Source: JADKAV01 sp963733395
GTDB taxonomy: Bacteria > Actinomycetota > Actinomycetes > S36-B12 > UBA10799
Direction of reading: 5' to 3'
Assembly: GCA_963733395.1 (NCBI GenBank)
Contig: CAVTCZ010000019.1
Location: 124,001-188,000 of the forward strand
DNA length: 64,000 nucleotides
A program made the translations under genes and the position numbers. A model generated the notes under the pieces. It searched no databases and was not told the origin of the DNA. It worked only from the letters and a program-made list of their open reading frames with translations. Below are positions 17,119-27,796 of the stretch, piece by piece (the first letter of the stretch is position 1; every line of letters starts with the position of its first letter).

Positions 17119-18628
17119 ATGCCCGAGGAAGTGTCTGAGAAGACCGCAGCCCCCGCCGTCCCCGTATCCGATCCCAACCGTTTCAAGGCACTCTTCGTCA
17201 TCGCGATCGCGCAGCTGATGATCGTGCTCGACGCCTCGATCGTGAACCTCGCGATCCCGAGTGCACAGGCGGATCTGGGGATCTCACCCCAGGACGTCCA
17301 GTGGGTCGTGACCGCTTACACCCTCGCGTTCGGCGGCCTGCTGCTGCTCGGCGGGCGCATCGCCGACTTCACCGGCCGCAAGCGCACGTTCATCATCGGC
17401 CTGCTGGGCTTCGCCGGCGCGAGTCTGCTCGGCGGGTTGGCCATGAACTCCGGCCTGCTCTTCGCCGCCCGCGCGTTGCAGGGTGGCTTCGCGGCGCTAC
17501 TGGCGCCGGCTGCCCTGGCCCTGATCACCGTCACCTTCCACGACCCCAAGGAACGGGCGAAGGCGTTCGGCGTCTTCGGTGCGATCTCCGGCGGTGGTGC
17601 GGCCATCGGGTTGTTGCTCGGCGGAGTGCTCACCGAGTACCTGTCCTGGCGCTGGTGCCTGGCGGTCAACACCCCGATCGCGATCATCGCCGCGCTGCTC
17701 GCGGTGCGCTTCGTCCGCGAGTCCAAGGCGCACGGCGACACCTCCTACGACATCCCCGGCGCGATCACGGTGACCGGCGGGCTGCTCGCGCTGGTCTACG
17801 GCTTCACGCAGGCGGCGCCCGACCGGATACGACGACGGCGCGCACTGGACCGACGCGAGCACGCTGGTCTGGTTCGCCCTGGCGGCCGTGCTGCTGACTG
17901 CCTTCTTCTTCATCGAGAGCAGGTCCAAACACCCACTGCTCCCGTTGCGCGTCATCCAGAACTCCAACCGGGCAGGTGCCTACATCTCGTCGCTCATGGT
18001 CGGCGCGGGCATGTTCGCCATGTTCTTGTTCCTCGGGATCTTCATGCAGACGATCCTCGGGTACTCGCCGGTGCAGGCGGGCCTCGCCTTCCTGCCGTTC
18101 AGCGTCGGCATCATCCTCGGCGCCGGCGTCGCTGCCAACCTGCTGCCGAAGGTGGGACCGCGCCCGCTGATGATCCCGGGGCTGATCGCGGGCAGTGCCG
18201 GGATGCTTCTGCTCGCCCAACTCCAGCCCGACTCGGAGTATCTGACGCACCTGCTGCCGGCGATGGTGATCATGAGTCTCGGGATGGCGTTCGTCTTCAT
18301 CCCGACCGCCTCCGTGGCGCTGCACGCGATCGACCACCACGACGCGGGTGTGGCCAGCGCGATGATCAACACCAGTCAGCAGGTGGGTGGGTCGTTGGGG
18401 ACCGCCCTGATGAACACGGTGGCGGTGTCAGCGACCTCCGCGTTCCTGGTGGCCAACGCCGCCGAGGGCCCGGCAGCGATGCCGGCGGCGCTGACTCACG
18501 GATTCACCCAAGGGTTCTACGTGGGGGCGGCGCTGCTGGCGGCTGCGGCGGTCGTGGTCTTCTTCATGATCCGCATCGGCGCGGATGCGGTGAAGGAGGA
18601 CGACGAGGCCCCGGTGCACATCGGCTGA
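17119..18628 (+). CDS. MFS drug exporter, DHA2 (EmrB/QacA) family, one frameshift
   Basis: A proton-driven multidrug exporter with 14 predicted helices. It starts FKALFVIAIAQLMIVLDASIVNLAIP (motif D1 region), followed by WVVTAYTLAFGGLLLLGGRIADFTGRKR (motif A) and FGAISGGGAAIGLLLGGVLTEYLSWRW (motif C). A net +1 at about 17823 divides the gene, and deleting one base gives the continuous APDGYDDGAHWTD junction. The protein ends in a basic/acidic tail (KEDDEAPVHIG). No regulator gene adjoins. A perfect 16-bp hairpin (18651) follows the stop. Confidence 0.88.
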
Positions 18629-18650
18629 CCCGGGCCACCCCGCGAGGTTC

Positions 18651-18700
18651 TGCGACGTTGTTGCCCACCCGCCTCGGCGTGTCGGGGCAACAACGTCGCA
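18651..18700. repeat. Family C hairpin, copy 1 (perfect 16-bp arms)
   Basis: Arms TGCGACGTTGTTGCCC (18651-18666) and GGGCAACAACGTCGCA (18685-18700) are exact complements with an 18-nt loop. It lies 22 bp after the MFS stop and just before the next promoter. It could terminate transcription, though no U-tract follows. A second copy is at 27797-27845. Confidence 0.85.
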
Positions 18701-18746
18701 AAGCGGCGTGAACCGCAGGAACCGCAACCGCGCTACCCTCACCTGC

Positions 18747-19169
18747 GTGACCGAACCCGGCTGGTACCCCGACCCCGCCGCTGGGGGCAGTCGCTACTGG
18801 GACGGGCAGGCCTGGACCGACCGGGTGGTCGTGGCGAAGCCGCCGACCAAGGGCATCCCGGGCTGGGTGCTCATCGGGTGGTTCGTGCTCATGGTGCTGA
18901 TGGCCTTCGGCGGGTTCTGGTTCGTCCTGCTCATGACGGCCTTCGGATGCGACTCGGGCTGGGACGGGTGCGTGGGAGCGGGCGAGGCCACCTGGGTCGT
19001 CTACACGGGCATCTGCGTCCTCGGGCTGTTGGGCCTTCTCGTGTGGTCCCTGGTGAGCAAGACGCCCGGTCCCCGGATCGCGGCGTTCATCCTCATGCCG
19101 TTCACGGTCGTGCTCGCCGTGGTGGTCGCTTTCGCGGCATACATGCTGATGGCACAGTGGCTGGCCTGA
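18747..19169 (+). CDS. DUF2510-containing membrane protein
   Basis: The N-terminal ~30 residues form a DUF2510 motif (EPGWYPDPAAGGSRYWDGQAWTDRV), an actinobacterial tryptophan-rich unit usually attached to membrane proteins. Three hydrophobic helices follow (GWVLIGWFVLMVLMAFGGFW, ATWVVYTGICVLGLLGLLVW, FTVVLAVVVAFAAYMLM). A second DUF2510 protein lies at 47829-49127. GTG 18747 is chosen because TACCCT precedes it by 7 nt. No function can be assigned. Confidence 0.8.
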   Translation: MTEPGWYPDPAAGGSRYWDGQAWTDRVVVAKPPTKGIPGWVLIGWFVLMVLMAFGGFWFVLLMTAFGCDSGWDGCVGAGEATWVVYTGICVLGLLGLLVWSLVSKTPGPRIAAFILMPFTVVLAVVVAFAAYMLMAQWLA

Positions 19170-19200
19170 CCCGCGCTCCGGCACCTGCCAGAATCGAGGC

Positions 19201-20827
19201 GTGCCGGAATCCCCGTGGTGGCAGTCCACCACCATCTACCAGGTCTACCCCCGCTCCTATGCCGACTCCAACGGTGACGGCATCGGGGACCTGCCCGGGA
19301 ATCATCGGCAAGCTCGACTACCTCAAGGACCTCGGCGTCGAGACGGTGTGGGTCTCGCCGTTCTTCGCCAGCCCGCAGACTGGACTTCGGCTACGACGTC
19401 ACGGACTACGAGGACGTCGCCGCAGGAGTACGGGACCCTCGACGACGCCCAGCGGCTGATCGACGAATGCCACGCCCGCGGGATGCGGGTGATGTTCGAC
19501 CTCGTGCTCAACCACACCTCCGACCAGCACCCGTGGTTCCAGCGCTCCCGCTCGTCGCGCACCAACCCGAAGGCCGACTGGTACATCTGGGCCGACGGCC
19601 GCGGCAAGCACGGCAAGCGCCCGCCGAACAACTGGAAGTCGGCGATGGAGTTCACGTCCGCGTGGCAGTACTCGCCGGTCCGCAAGCAGTGGTACCTGTG
19701 CACTTTCCTGCCCTTCCAGCCCGACCTCAACTGGCGCAACCCCGAGGTCAAGCAGGCGATGTTCGACGCCGTGCGCTTCTGGCTGGACAAGGGCGTGGAC
19801 GGGTTCCGGCTGGACATCTTCGGCCAGATCATGAAGGACCCGGGCCTGCCCAACAACCCCGTGCGCCCGCACGTCTACAACGGCTTCCCCCGGCTGAGCG
19901 ACCGCATCCACACCGAGAACACGCCGGACAACGTGCGCCTGGCCAAGGAGTTGCGGGCGGTCTGCGAGGAGTACCCCGGCGACCGGGTGCTGCTCGGGGA
20001 GGTGTTCGGCTCGCCCACGGTGCTGTCCTCGTTCATCGGCGACGATGACGGCCTGCAACTGGTGTTCCTGTTCGACTTCCTCACCTACCGCTACGACGCC
20101 GAATGGTTCCGGCAGACCATCACCGACTTCGAGCGCAACTTCCCGGCCCCGCAGCAGCCCACCTACGTGCTCGAGAACCACGACCGGTCGCGCAGCATCG
20201 ACCGGGTGGGCGGCGACCCGGCGAAGGCCCGGGTGCTGGCCGTGATCCTGCTGACCGTACGCGGGGTGCCCACGGTCTACATGGGCCAGGAGATCGGGAT
20301 GAGCAACACCGCGTTGCCGTTCAAGGACGCCCTCGACCCGATCGCTTCGTCGGTCTTCCGCCGGGTGCCGCAGTTCGTCGTGGACCGCATGTCCGAGCGG
20401 CTCAACCGTGACGAGATGCGCACCCCGATGCAGTGGGACGCCAGCGCCAACGCCGGCTTCTGCCCGGCCGGGGTGCAGCCGTGGCTGCCGGTGAATCCGG
20501 ACTACCCGCGGGTCAATGTTGCTGATCAGGAGCGACAGCCGGACTCGATGCTCAATCTCTACCGACGCCTGTTCGCACTGCGCCGGGAGAATCCCTCCCT
20601 GCAGCACGGCTCATTGGCCATGTTGGAGGCGCTGCCGCCCGGCGTGCTGGGTTACCGCCGCAACGACATCTTCGTGCTCGCGAACCTCGGTGAGCAGCCG
20701 GCCACCGTCCGGCACAGCGGGGAGGTCCTCGTGCAGACCGGACAGGTGGCGGTCGGATCCGGGCGCACCACCGCTGTTCCCGGACTCGGCCGTGGTGCTG
20801 CGCACGGTCGTGCCGCGGATGGGGTAG
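19201..20827 (+). CDS. GH13 alpha-glucosidase family protein (several frameshifts)
   Basis: A glycoside hydrolase 13 (alpha-amylase superfamily). It has TTIYQVYPRSYADSNGDGIGDLPG (region with QVYPRSF), DLVLNHTSDQHPWF (region I), GVDGFRLDIF (region II nucleophile Asp), LLGEVFG (general acid Glu) and VLENHDRSR (region IV, H-D). Net +1 errors at about 19303, 19381, 19425 and 20765 break the frame. Corrected length is ~540 aa, fitting an exo-acting alpha-glucosidase or oligo-1,6-glucosidase. GTG start with CAGAAT and a 6-nt gap. A second GH13 lies at 56745. Confidence 0.85.
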
Positions 20828-21003
20828 AGGCGCCGGCCGGCAGCTTCCGCGTGAACGCTCGGAGACAACGCGCACGTAGCGCAATGAGCTGGCGGGTCAG
20901 CCCCACCTGTATGCCGCCACCGGATGCGCGACAACCAGCCGGGCGGTCGGCCAAGGAGCGGTCGAGTGGCCGCGAAGGGCTGCGTGGACGAAGGCAGCCG
21001 ACC

Positions 21004-21018
21004 TAGTGTGGCCTTGTG
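21004..21018 (+). promoter_or_regulatory. Leaderless promoter, WS/DGAT gene
   Basis: TAGTGT (21004-21009), spacer GGCCTT, GTG 21016. Confidence 0.5.
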
Positions 21019-22391
21019 GACAGGCTGACTGTATTGGACGATTTCTTCGTCGCGCTCGAGCGTGACAACCTCCCGATGCACATCGGTTCGCTGCTCATCT
21101 TCGACGGGCCAGCCGCCGGAGTACGAGGAACTGCTCGCGCACGTGGCCGGCCGGCTCGACCGGTTGCCCCACTACCGGCAGGTCTTGCGCGAGGTGCCGC
21201 TGAATCTGGGGATGCCCACGTGGCAGGACGACGTCCACTTCAATCTCGAGTACCACGTCCGGCATACCGCCGTGCCCGCATCCCGGCGACAGGGAGCACC
21301 TGCGCGCCCTGGCCGGAAGGTTGCTCGGCGCATCGGCTCGACATGCAGCGGCCGCTGTGGGAACTGTGGCTCATCGAAGGCCTCGCGGACGACCAGTTCG
21401 CGATCCTCAACAAGGTCCATCACGCGATGGTCGACGGGATCGCCGGCACGGACATCATGGAGGTCCTTACCGATGACTCCGCCGAGGTGAGCACCCCGGA
21501 ACCGGCACCGTGGGAACCGAGCCCCCGCCATCGAGCGCCGCCGTGCTGTCCGGCGCGATCGCGAATGCGATACGCAACCCGGTGGGGCGACTCGGCCACC
21601 TGGCTGCGGACCTCGGCTCGCCCAAAGATGCGGCGTACAAGGTGGCGGCGGCGTTGGCGGGCACGCTCCGGATCGGAGAGACCCTGGCCCACACCGAGGA
21701 CCATCTCCTCGGGCAGCCCGGGCCACACCGGCGGTGGGCCTGGGCCACTGGCGACCTGAACGAGGTCAAGCGGATCAAGTCGACGCTGGGGGGCACAGTC
21801 AACGACGTGATCTTAGCCGCGATCACCAATGGGTTCCGCGAGTTCCTGCTGGGTCGCGAGCCGGATCTGTCCGAGGGCGCCACCGTGCGAACGATGGTCC
21901 CGGTGTCGACGCGACCTCCCGACGCGCCCAAGGACGGCAACGAGGTGGCGGTCATGTTCGCCGACATGCCGGTGGGTCTGGCCGATCCCGCCCAACGCCT
22001 CGACGCGATGCGCGACCAGATGACCGCCGCCAAAAACGACGGGACGGTCAACGGCTTCGATGCGCTGCTCGAGAACGCGGTGTTCGTCCCGCCGACGCTG
22101 TATGCGGCGGCCTGCCGGTTGGCGGCGATCACGCCCCAGCCGGCTGTGTCCACCATCACGACGAACGTGCCGGGGCCACAGCGGCAGTTGTACATGCTCG
22201 GTCGCCCGATGAAGCAGATGCTGCCGTACGTGCCGCTGGGTATGAACCAGTTGGTCACCGTGGCGATCATGTCGTACAACGGTCAGATCTGCTGCGGGAT
22301 CACAGCGGACTACGACCAGGTGCCCGATGTCGAGGTGCTGGCCCGCGGGATCGAGCACGGACTGGCGCAACTCGCGGCGCTGGCGGGTTGA
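21016..22391 (+). CDS. Wax ester synthase/diacylglycerol acyltransferase (WS/DGAT), frameshifted
   Basis: Catalyses acyl-CoA-dependent esterification of diacylglycerol or fatty alcohol at the membrane, building neutral-lipid stores. The catalytic motif is KVHHAMVDGIAG (HHxxxDG) at about residue 135. Other family blocks are LPHYRQVL, MQRPLWELWLIEGL, TVNDVILAAITNGFREFLL, VSTRPPD and TTNVPGPQRQLYMLGR (the PLW and NVPGP motifs). Indels at about 21112, 21292, 21335 and 21515 break the frame. The corrected ~460 aa is the usual length. No lipid operon surrounds it. Confidence 0.88.
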
Positions 22392-22481
22392 CCTCCAGGC
22401 CGGCATCGTCGCCGCACGGCCTGCGGGATTGGCTACGAACGGTGGATGCCCGGCCGGTCGGCCGCTTGTACTGTCAGCGTC

Positions 22482-22817
22482 ATGGCTGTTTGCAGGCGGA
22501 CGATGACCGGAACGTTGACGAGTCTGGCGCTGGCGGCCGGACTGCTGGTCGGTGGGGCGGGCATGAGCGCCGCCGAGCCGGTGACGGTGACGGTCGATCG
22601 CCCCAACCCGAAGGAGCGCCCGACCCCGGGTACTCGCCCCGACCCCCGCTGTGACCGCGCGGAGCAGGGACTGGTCATCGCGAAGGCCAACGTGGCGAAG
22701 TCGCGCCAGCGGCTGAAGGCCGCACCCAAGAAGAAGAAGCCTGCTCGGCGGTCGGCTTTGAGGTCCGCCAAGCAGTCGCGGACACTGGCGAAGGAGCGCG
22801 TCGCCCGCTACTGCTGA
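22482..22817 (+). CDS. Small Lys/Arg-rich secreted protein
   Basis: 111 aa. Signal peptide GTLTSLALAAGLLVGGAGMSAAE, a Pro-rich segment (RPNPKERPTPGTRPDPRC), then a very basic helix-prone tail rich in K/R/A (AAPKKKKPARRSALRSAKQS) ending in ARYC. Two cysteines, one in PDPRC and the last residue, could form a disulfide. ATG 22482 has TACTGT and a 7-nt gap. No family recognised. The next feature appears to be its decayed relative. Confidence 0.65.
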   Translation: MAVCRRTMTGTLTSLALAAGLLVGGAGMSAAEPVTVTVDRPNPKERPTPGTRPDPRCDRAEQGLVIAKANVAKSRQRLKAAPKKKKPARRSALRSAKQSRTLAKERVARYC

Positions 22818-23164
22818 CCGACGAACGATCGGCGGCGTGCCTCCCCGTACGGACAGTTGGTACCGGGGTCGGACCTGCGTCGGGGCAGGCCCCGGATGTG
22901 GGATCTGGCAGAGGTGATCGAGTCGGGACTGACAGGTGTTGCCCGGGTAGGTCGAATCCGGGATCTTCCCGCCGCGGTGCCGGGGCACAGGCGGCTTCGC
23001 ATTGGGGTGAGGCAGCGGGCGTGCCTTTGTACAGTGGGCCGTTGTGCCGGGCACGACGAGCGCTACCGATTACTACCCCGCCGAGTGGATCGCCACGTAC
23101 ACGGCCCAGCCCGGCTACTGAAGCTACGTCAACGGCAGCCGGAGAGACCGGCCCTGCCGAGCAC

Positions 23165-23416
23165 GTGGAAGACCTGACTGCCGAACATCGGACGATGTGC
23201 GCGACTCCTGTGCTCGTGGTGCTGAGCGGGGAGAGGGACAACTCCAAGTACGAGGCCGCTGAGGCAGCCGCCGACAAGGCCGCGAAGCGCGTCAAGCGTC
23301 TGCGCAACCGCCTGCAGGACGCGACCGGCCGGGAGCTGATCGTTGTGAACAAGTAGTTGCGCAAAGCCGAGTGTCAGCCCGCTCGAGCGCGGGTCAAGGA
23401 GGCGCGGCTCTGCTGA
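23165..23416 (+). pseudogene. Decayed paralog of the Lys/Arg-rich secreted protein
   Basis: The frame from GTG 23165 reads a helical K/R/A-rich region (KYEAAEAAADKAAKRVKRL) and hits TAG at 23354-23356. The same frame then continues LRKAECQPARARVKEARLC before TGA at 23414-23416. The ending E-A-R-L-C mirrors the ...E-R-V-A-R-Y-C end of the intact gene, and TAG could be a CAG changed by one base. The 5' end and any signal peptide are not identifiable in one frame. Confidence 0.4.
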
Positions 23417-23466
23417 CCGCGCCGGTGGGCGCACCCGGCCCCGGGTCGGTGCGATAGACCTTGACT

Positions 23467-24441
23467 GTGGTGCAGATGGACGTGCCCGGGCCCCGCACGC
23501 CGGAACAACGGCGTGCCGGCGACCCGATGCCGCTGGCGCGACTGCTGCCCAAACCGGTGCATTTCGTCATGGCCGGCGGCGGGTCCCACGGCGCCGTGCA
23601 GTGGGGGGCGTTGCAGGCCCTCGATCAGACGGATCTGAGTCCGGACGCCATCATCGGCACCTCCGCGGGTGCGCTCACCGGCTCGATCCTGGCTGAGGAC
23701 CTGGCATCCGGGGTCCACCGCATCGCCTACGTGTGGGGTCAGATCAACATGTCGTTCCTGGTGGGCGAGAAGTGGCTCACGCGGGGTATCACGCAGGTGC
23801 GGTCGCCGGGGCTGATCGCCAACGACACCCAGCGGGCGACGCTGGAATCGATCCTGCACACCGAACGGATAGAGGACCTGGAGGTGGACTTCGCGGCGGT
23901 GGCCACGGATCTGGCCACCGGGCGGCCGCATGTCTTCGACAGCGGTGAGCTGATCTCGGCGCTGCTCGCCTCGTCGGCCATCCCCGGGGTGCTGCCGCCG
24001 GTGGAGATCGAGGGGCGCAGATACGTGGACGGACTGGCGTCTGCGAACCTGCCGGCCATCCCGGCGCTGCAGCGCGGTGCCGGCAGCATCGTGGTGCTCG
24101 ACACCGGCGCCCGAGCCGCCACTGAACCCGGCACCACACCGACCAAGGTGCTGGGCAGGGTGGCCGCGATCATGGCCTCGAGTCAGCGCCGGCGGCAGTT
24201 GCGGGAGGCGGCCCGTTCGGTACCGGTCCTGCTGCTGCCGACGCCGGACGATCTCGGCGGGTCACTGGAGTTCGGGGACACCATGCGCGCGGGCGCGTCC
24301 GGTTACGCGATGGCCAGGGCCTTCCTCGCCGACTTGTGCCTGCACAACCGCCGGCGCCTGCGCCCCGGCCTGTATGCACGGCCCGACGACCACGGCTTGA
24401 GCCCGGAGTTGTTGCCATTGCTGAAGGCGGTGCCGCTGTGA
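23467..24441 (+). CDS. Patatin-like phospholipase
   Basis: A patatin-fold acyl hydrolase with the full catalytic set: oxyanion loop AGGGSHGAVQWG, nucleophile elbow IGTSAGAL (GxSxG), and the dyad Asp in YVDGLAS. About 325 aa with no signal peptide, so cytosolic or peripheral. An in-frame TTG exists at 23461, but GTG 23467 has TAGACC with a 6-nt gap. It overlaps the next patatin gene by 4 bases (GTGA), so the two are co-translated. Confidence 0.88.
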   Translation: MVQMDVPGPRTPEQRRAGDPMPLARLLPKPVHFVMAGGGSHGAVQWGALQALDQTDLSPDAIIGTSAGALTGSILAEDLASGVHRIAYVWGQINMSFLVGEKWLTRGITQVRSPGLIANDTQRATLESILHTERIEDLEVDFAAVATDLATGRPHVFDSGELISALLASSAIPGVLPPVEIEGRRYVDGLASANLPAIPALQRGAGSIVVLDTGARAATEPGTTPTKVLGRVAAIMASSQRRRQLREAARSVPVLLLPTPDDLGGSLEFGDTMRAGASGYAMARAFLADLCLHNRRRLRPGLYARPDDHGLSPELLPLLKAVPL

Positions 24442-25314
24442 AGGGCCCGATCGCGGTCGTCACCACCTTCGGCCTGGCTCGCACGCCGGCGCAGGTGGGC
24501 ATGCTCGAGGCGCTGGCTGAGCGGGGAATCGTCGCCGACTATGTCGTCGGCACCTCGCTGGGCGCCGTGAACGCGGCTGCGCTGGCGGCCGGGCGCGATC
24601 CCGCCGAGATGCGCGAGTTCTGGACCTGGATGCACGACGAGGTGCTCGGCAGCCCGGTGCGCGCGATCGCGCGCGGGCTCACCGCGCGGCAGGCAGCCAA
24701 GCAGGAGGCCGGGGTCCGCGCCCGCATCGAGACGCTGCTTCCCCGAACCTTCGACGACCTGCACCGACCGCTGCGGTTGTTGGCCACGGAGTTGGAGACC
24801 GGCGACGAGGTCGTCCTGGACTCCGGCGACCTGGCGGAGGCGGTGATGGCCTCCTGTGCGCTGCCCGGGGTGTTCCCACCGGTCGAGGTCGACGGTGCGC
24901 ATCTCATCGACGGCGGACTGGTCGCCGGCCTGCCACTTCGGGCCGTACCGGACGACGCCCGCACCGTCATCGTGCTGGACACCGGGCATTCGGCCGTCGC
25001 CCCGGAGGTGGTCGCCAGTTACCGCTGGTGGGAGGTGGGGGCACTGTCCTACGCCCATCAGATCCGCGGTCAAGCGGTCAACGCCCTGGTACAGGCAGCA
25101 GCCCGGATGCCGGTGGTCATGCTGTCGACCGACGCTGGTCGACTGCTGGACTTCGCCGACCCCGACGCAGTGATGCTGGCCGGCCGAGAGGCCGCCGAGG
25201 TGCAGTTGGCCGCGCTGCCCGACACGGTTGCGGCGGGGCATCTACAACCTGCCGCCCGGCCTTGACGAGTTCGAACCGCTGCAGGTGCTGCGGGTACCCG
25301 GTCGCTCGGGATGA
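24438..25314 (+). CDS. Patatin-like protein with altered oxyanion loop (3' frameshift)
   Basis: A second patatin-fold protein coupled to the first. The nucleophile elbow VGTSLGAV and the dyad Asp in LIDGGLVAG are kept, but the N-terminal glycine-rich oxyanion loop is replaced by VVTTFGLARTPAQVG, which lacks the GGG of active patatins. It may work as a partner or have changed activity. One extra base near 25240 moves the natural end: the other frame reads RGIYNLPPGLDEFEPLQVL and stops at TGA 25312-25314, whereas the uncorrected frame stops at 25265. Confidence 0.75.
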
Positions 25315-25377
25315 TGTCGGCGCCGGCCGCGCGCTGCCGCCAGTCGCTGGGAACCTGTGGCACGGGCCGGGATTCGT

Positions 25378-25496
25378 CGAGTGTTGCACGGTTGTTGTGC
25401 CGCGGATGCGAGTGTTGCGTGGTTGTCGGTTCTGGGGGCTCCAAACCAGCAACCGCGCAACACTCGCGGCGGGCGACCAGCAACCGCGCAACAGTG
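25378..25496. repeat. Family D palindromic repeat, copy 1, in a 358-bp gene-free gap
   Basis: Arms GCGAGTGTTGCGTGGTTG (25409-25426) and CAACCGCGCAACACTCGC (25450-25467) pair with one G-T wobble. Inside, GGTT...AACC forms a second stem. Flanking half-copies of the GTGTTGC.CGGTTG arm lie on both sides. A related copy is at 62137-62194. The rest of the gap 25315-25672 shows nothing I can support. Confidence 0.8.
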
Positions 25497-25672
25497 GCGC
25501 CCCGATCCGCCGGGCGACCACGCCCTGGGCCCAGGGCCTGCGATCCCGCTGCGCGTTCCACAGTGTCGCGGACTCTCATCCTCACCTCCCCGCCCGACTC
25601 CCAAGCGTCAGATAACGGCGCAACCCCCCGCCCCAGCCCCTAGGCTGGCCACGCGACGAGAGGGGTACCACC

Positions 25673-27080
25673 GTGTTCGATTCGGAATCCAAAGGCCGGC
25701 AGGAACGACGAAAGGCCGGCAGTGAGATCCGTCAGAGGGTGCCCCGGGAATCGCTGGGACACTGGGATCCGCCGGCCGACCGGCGCGACCCGGTGCAGAT
25801 CCTGATCGATCAGGGCGACTCCCGGGTGAGCGAACCTGGTGCCGATCCGGTACGCGCGCATGCTGTCCTCGGAGTTCGCGTTCTACCGCGGTGCCGCCGC
25901 GGTGATGGCCAGCGACCTCTCGTACAGCCCGAACACGCACCTGACGGTGCAGTTGGCCGGGGACGCGCACCTGATGAACTTCGGCGGGTACGCCGCCCCC
26001 GACCGCACCTTCGTCTTCGACGTCAACGATTTCGACGAGACCCTTCCCGGCCCCTTCGAGTGGGACCTGAAGCGACTGGTCGCCAGTTTCGCCGTCGCCG
26101 GCCGGGCGAACACGTTCGACGAGGCCACGCGCGCGCGGATCATCGGCCAGGTGGTCAGCACCTACCGGAAGAGCGTGAAGACCTTCTCGGACATGGCGCG
26201 ACTGGATGTGTGGTACTCGCGGCTGACCGCGGAGGACATTGAGAACCAGTGGCGGTCGAAGGTCGACAAGAGCTACCGCAAGGCCTTCGAGAAGACCGTG
26301 GCCAAGGCGCAGACCAAGACCAGCGAGCGGGCACTGCAGAAGCTGACCACCACCGCCGCCGACGGCACGATCACCTTCAACAGCAACCCGCCCTTCATGG
26401 AGCCGTTCGACGAGGTGGTCGGTGCGCAGGACCGAGACGCCTACCAGCACTCGGCGCAGGCCGCGCTGGTGGCTTACCGGCGCTCCTTGCTGTCCGACCG
26501 GCGGGTGCTCTTCTCCGGGTACCGGGTGGTCGATCTGGCCCGCAAGGTGGTCGGAGTGGGCAGCGTCGGCACCCGCTGCTGGGTGATGCTGCTCATGGCC
26601 GATCAGGACGAGAGCGACGTCCTGATGCTGCAACTCAAGCAGGCGGAGGCCTCCGTGCTGGAGCGCTACCTGGGCCGTTCGCGCACCGCGCACCACGGCC
26701 AGCGGGTCGTCGAGGGGCAGCGGGTCATGCAAGCCGCCAGCGACATCCTGCTGGGCTGGACGCAGGTGGAGATGCAGGGCCAGCAGGTCGACTTCTACGT
26801 CCGGCAGATGTGGGACTGGAAGGAGTCGGCGGACATCCCCTCGATGGACGACACGGCCCTGGAGATCTACGCCCACCTGTGCGGCTGGACGCTGGCCCGG
26901 GCTCACTGCCGGTCCGGGGACCGCGTCGCGCTGGCCGGCTACCTCGGGACCAGCGACACGCTGGACACGTCGCTGACGACGTTCGCGGAAGCCTATGCCG
27001 ACCAGAACGCCAAGGACTTCGCCGCTCTGCAGGAGGCTGCTACGGCGGGTCGCATCAAGGTGGCCGACGCGGGCTGGTAG
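25673..27080 (+). CDS. DUF2252 family protein, one frameshift
   Basis: A DUF2252 protein (kinase-like fold, function not established). Family blocks are RHxx-like ELVPIRYARMLSSEFAFYRGAA, LAGDAHLMNFGGYAAPDRTFVFDVNDFDETLPGPFEWDLKRL, VVDLARKVVGVGSVGTRCW and RQMWDWKES. The G-D-x-H-x-x-N-F and D-x-N-D-F-D patterns resemble a catalytic/metal loop of aminoglycoside-phosphotransferase-type folds. A +1 near 25835 separates the first ~50 codons (frame of GTG 25673). Corrected length ~468 aa. GAGAGGGG precedes the GTG as ribosome binding site. 31 bp upstream of the DUF308 gene. Confidence 0.85.
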
Positions 27081-27111
27081 GAAGCAGGTGGTCCTATCAG
27101 GGAGGCACACC

Positions 27112-27691
27112 ATGTCCGAAACGCAAATCCCCGACGACGTCCGCGAGGCCGCCGGCGCCATGAGCCGCATGTGGTGGCTCAGCCTGGTGACCGGAGTCCT
27201 GTGGTTCTTCATCGCCATCGTGATCCTGCAGATGGACAGCGCGTCCGTGGCCACGGTCGGTGTGATCGTCGGTGCGATGTTCCTGTTCACCGGGCGTCCA
27301 GCAGTTCGTCATCTCCGCCGTGGTCGAAGGCTGGAAGTGGCTGTGGATCACTTTCGGCGTCCTGTTCGTGCTCGCCGGTCTGTGGGCGCTGTTCAACCCC
27401 GGCGCCACGACCGCGGCGCTGGCCGACTCGCTGGGCTTCCTGTTCCTGCTGGTCGCGATCTTCTGGGTGATCGAGGCTTTCGCCACCCGCGGCGAGAACG
27501 ACCTGTGGTGGCTGGGGCTGCTGTCCGGGATCATCATGTTCGTGCTGGCTTTCTGGGTCGCCGGCCAGTTCTTCTTCGAGCGGGTCTACATCCTGCTGGT
27601 GTTCGCCGGGATCTGGGCGATGCTGCAGGGGATCACTGACGTGGTCCGTGCGTTCCAGTTCAAGCGTCTGGGCAAGCTCGTCGCGTCCTGA
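27112..27691 (+). CDS. HdeD/DUF308 family membrane protein, one frameshift
   Basis: About 192 aa with six hydrophobic helices arranged as the three DUF308 pairs of HdeD-like proteins (WWLSLVTGVLWFFIAIVIL, ASVATVGVIVGAMFLFTG, then VQQFVISAVVEGWKWLWITFGVLFVLAGLWALF). A +1 at about 27293 splits it, and deletion of one base joins FTG to VQQF. GGGAGG lies 6 nt before ATG 27112, so this gene is leadered and may follow the DUF2252 gene on one transcript. HdeD relatives are linked to acid stress in enterics. No such role is shown here. Confidence 0.82.
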
Positions 27692-27796
27692 CCTCGGTGG
27701 GGTGCCGGCCCGGCGTTCTGTGTGGCTGGCGCCGGCGCTCGATCACGCCGGGGCGGCCCGCCATTGTGACGAAGTGCAGGAACACGCCGCCGCGTC

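Noticed and set aside
18651..18700. Classical rho-independent terminator
   Set aside because: The stem is perfect but no T-run follows, and the same hairpin occurs elsewhere. Described as a repeat instead.
19399..20607. 402-codon minus-strand frame opposite GH13
   Set aside because: Antisense shadow. The plus strand carries all GH13 catalytic motifs.
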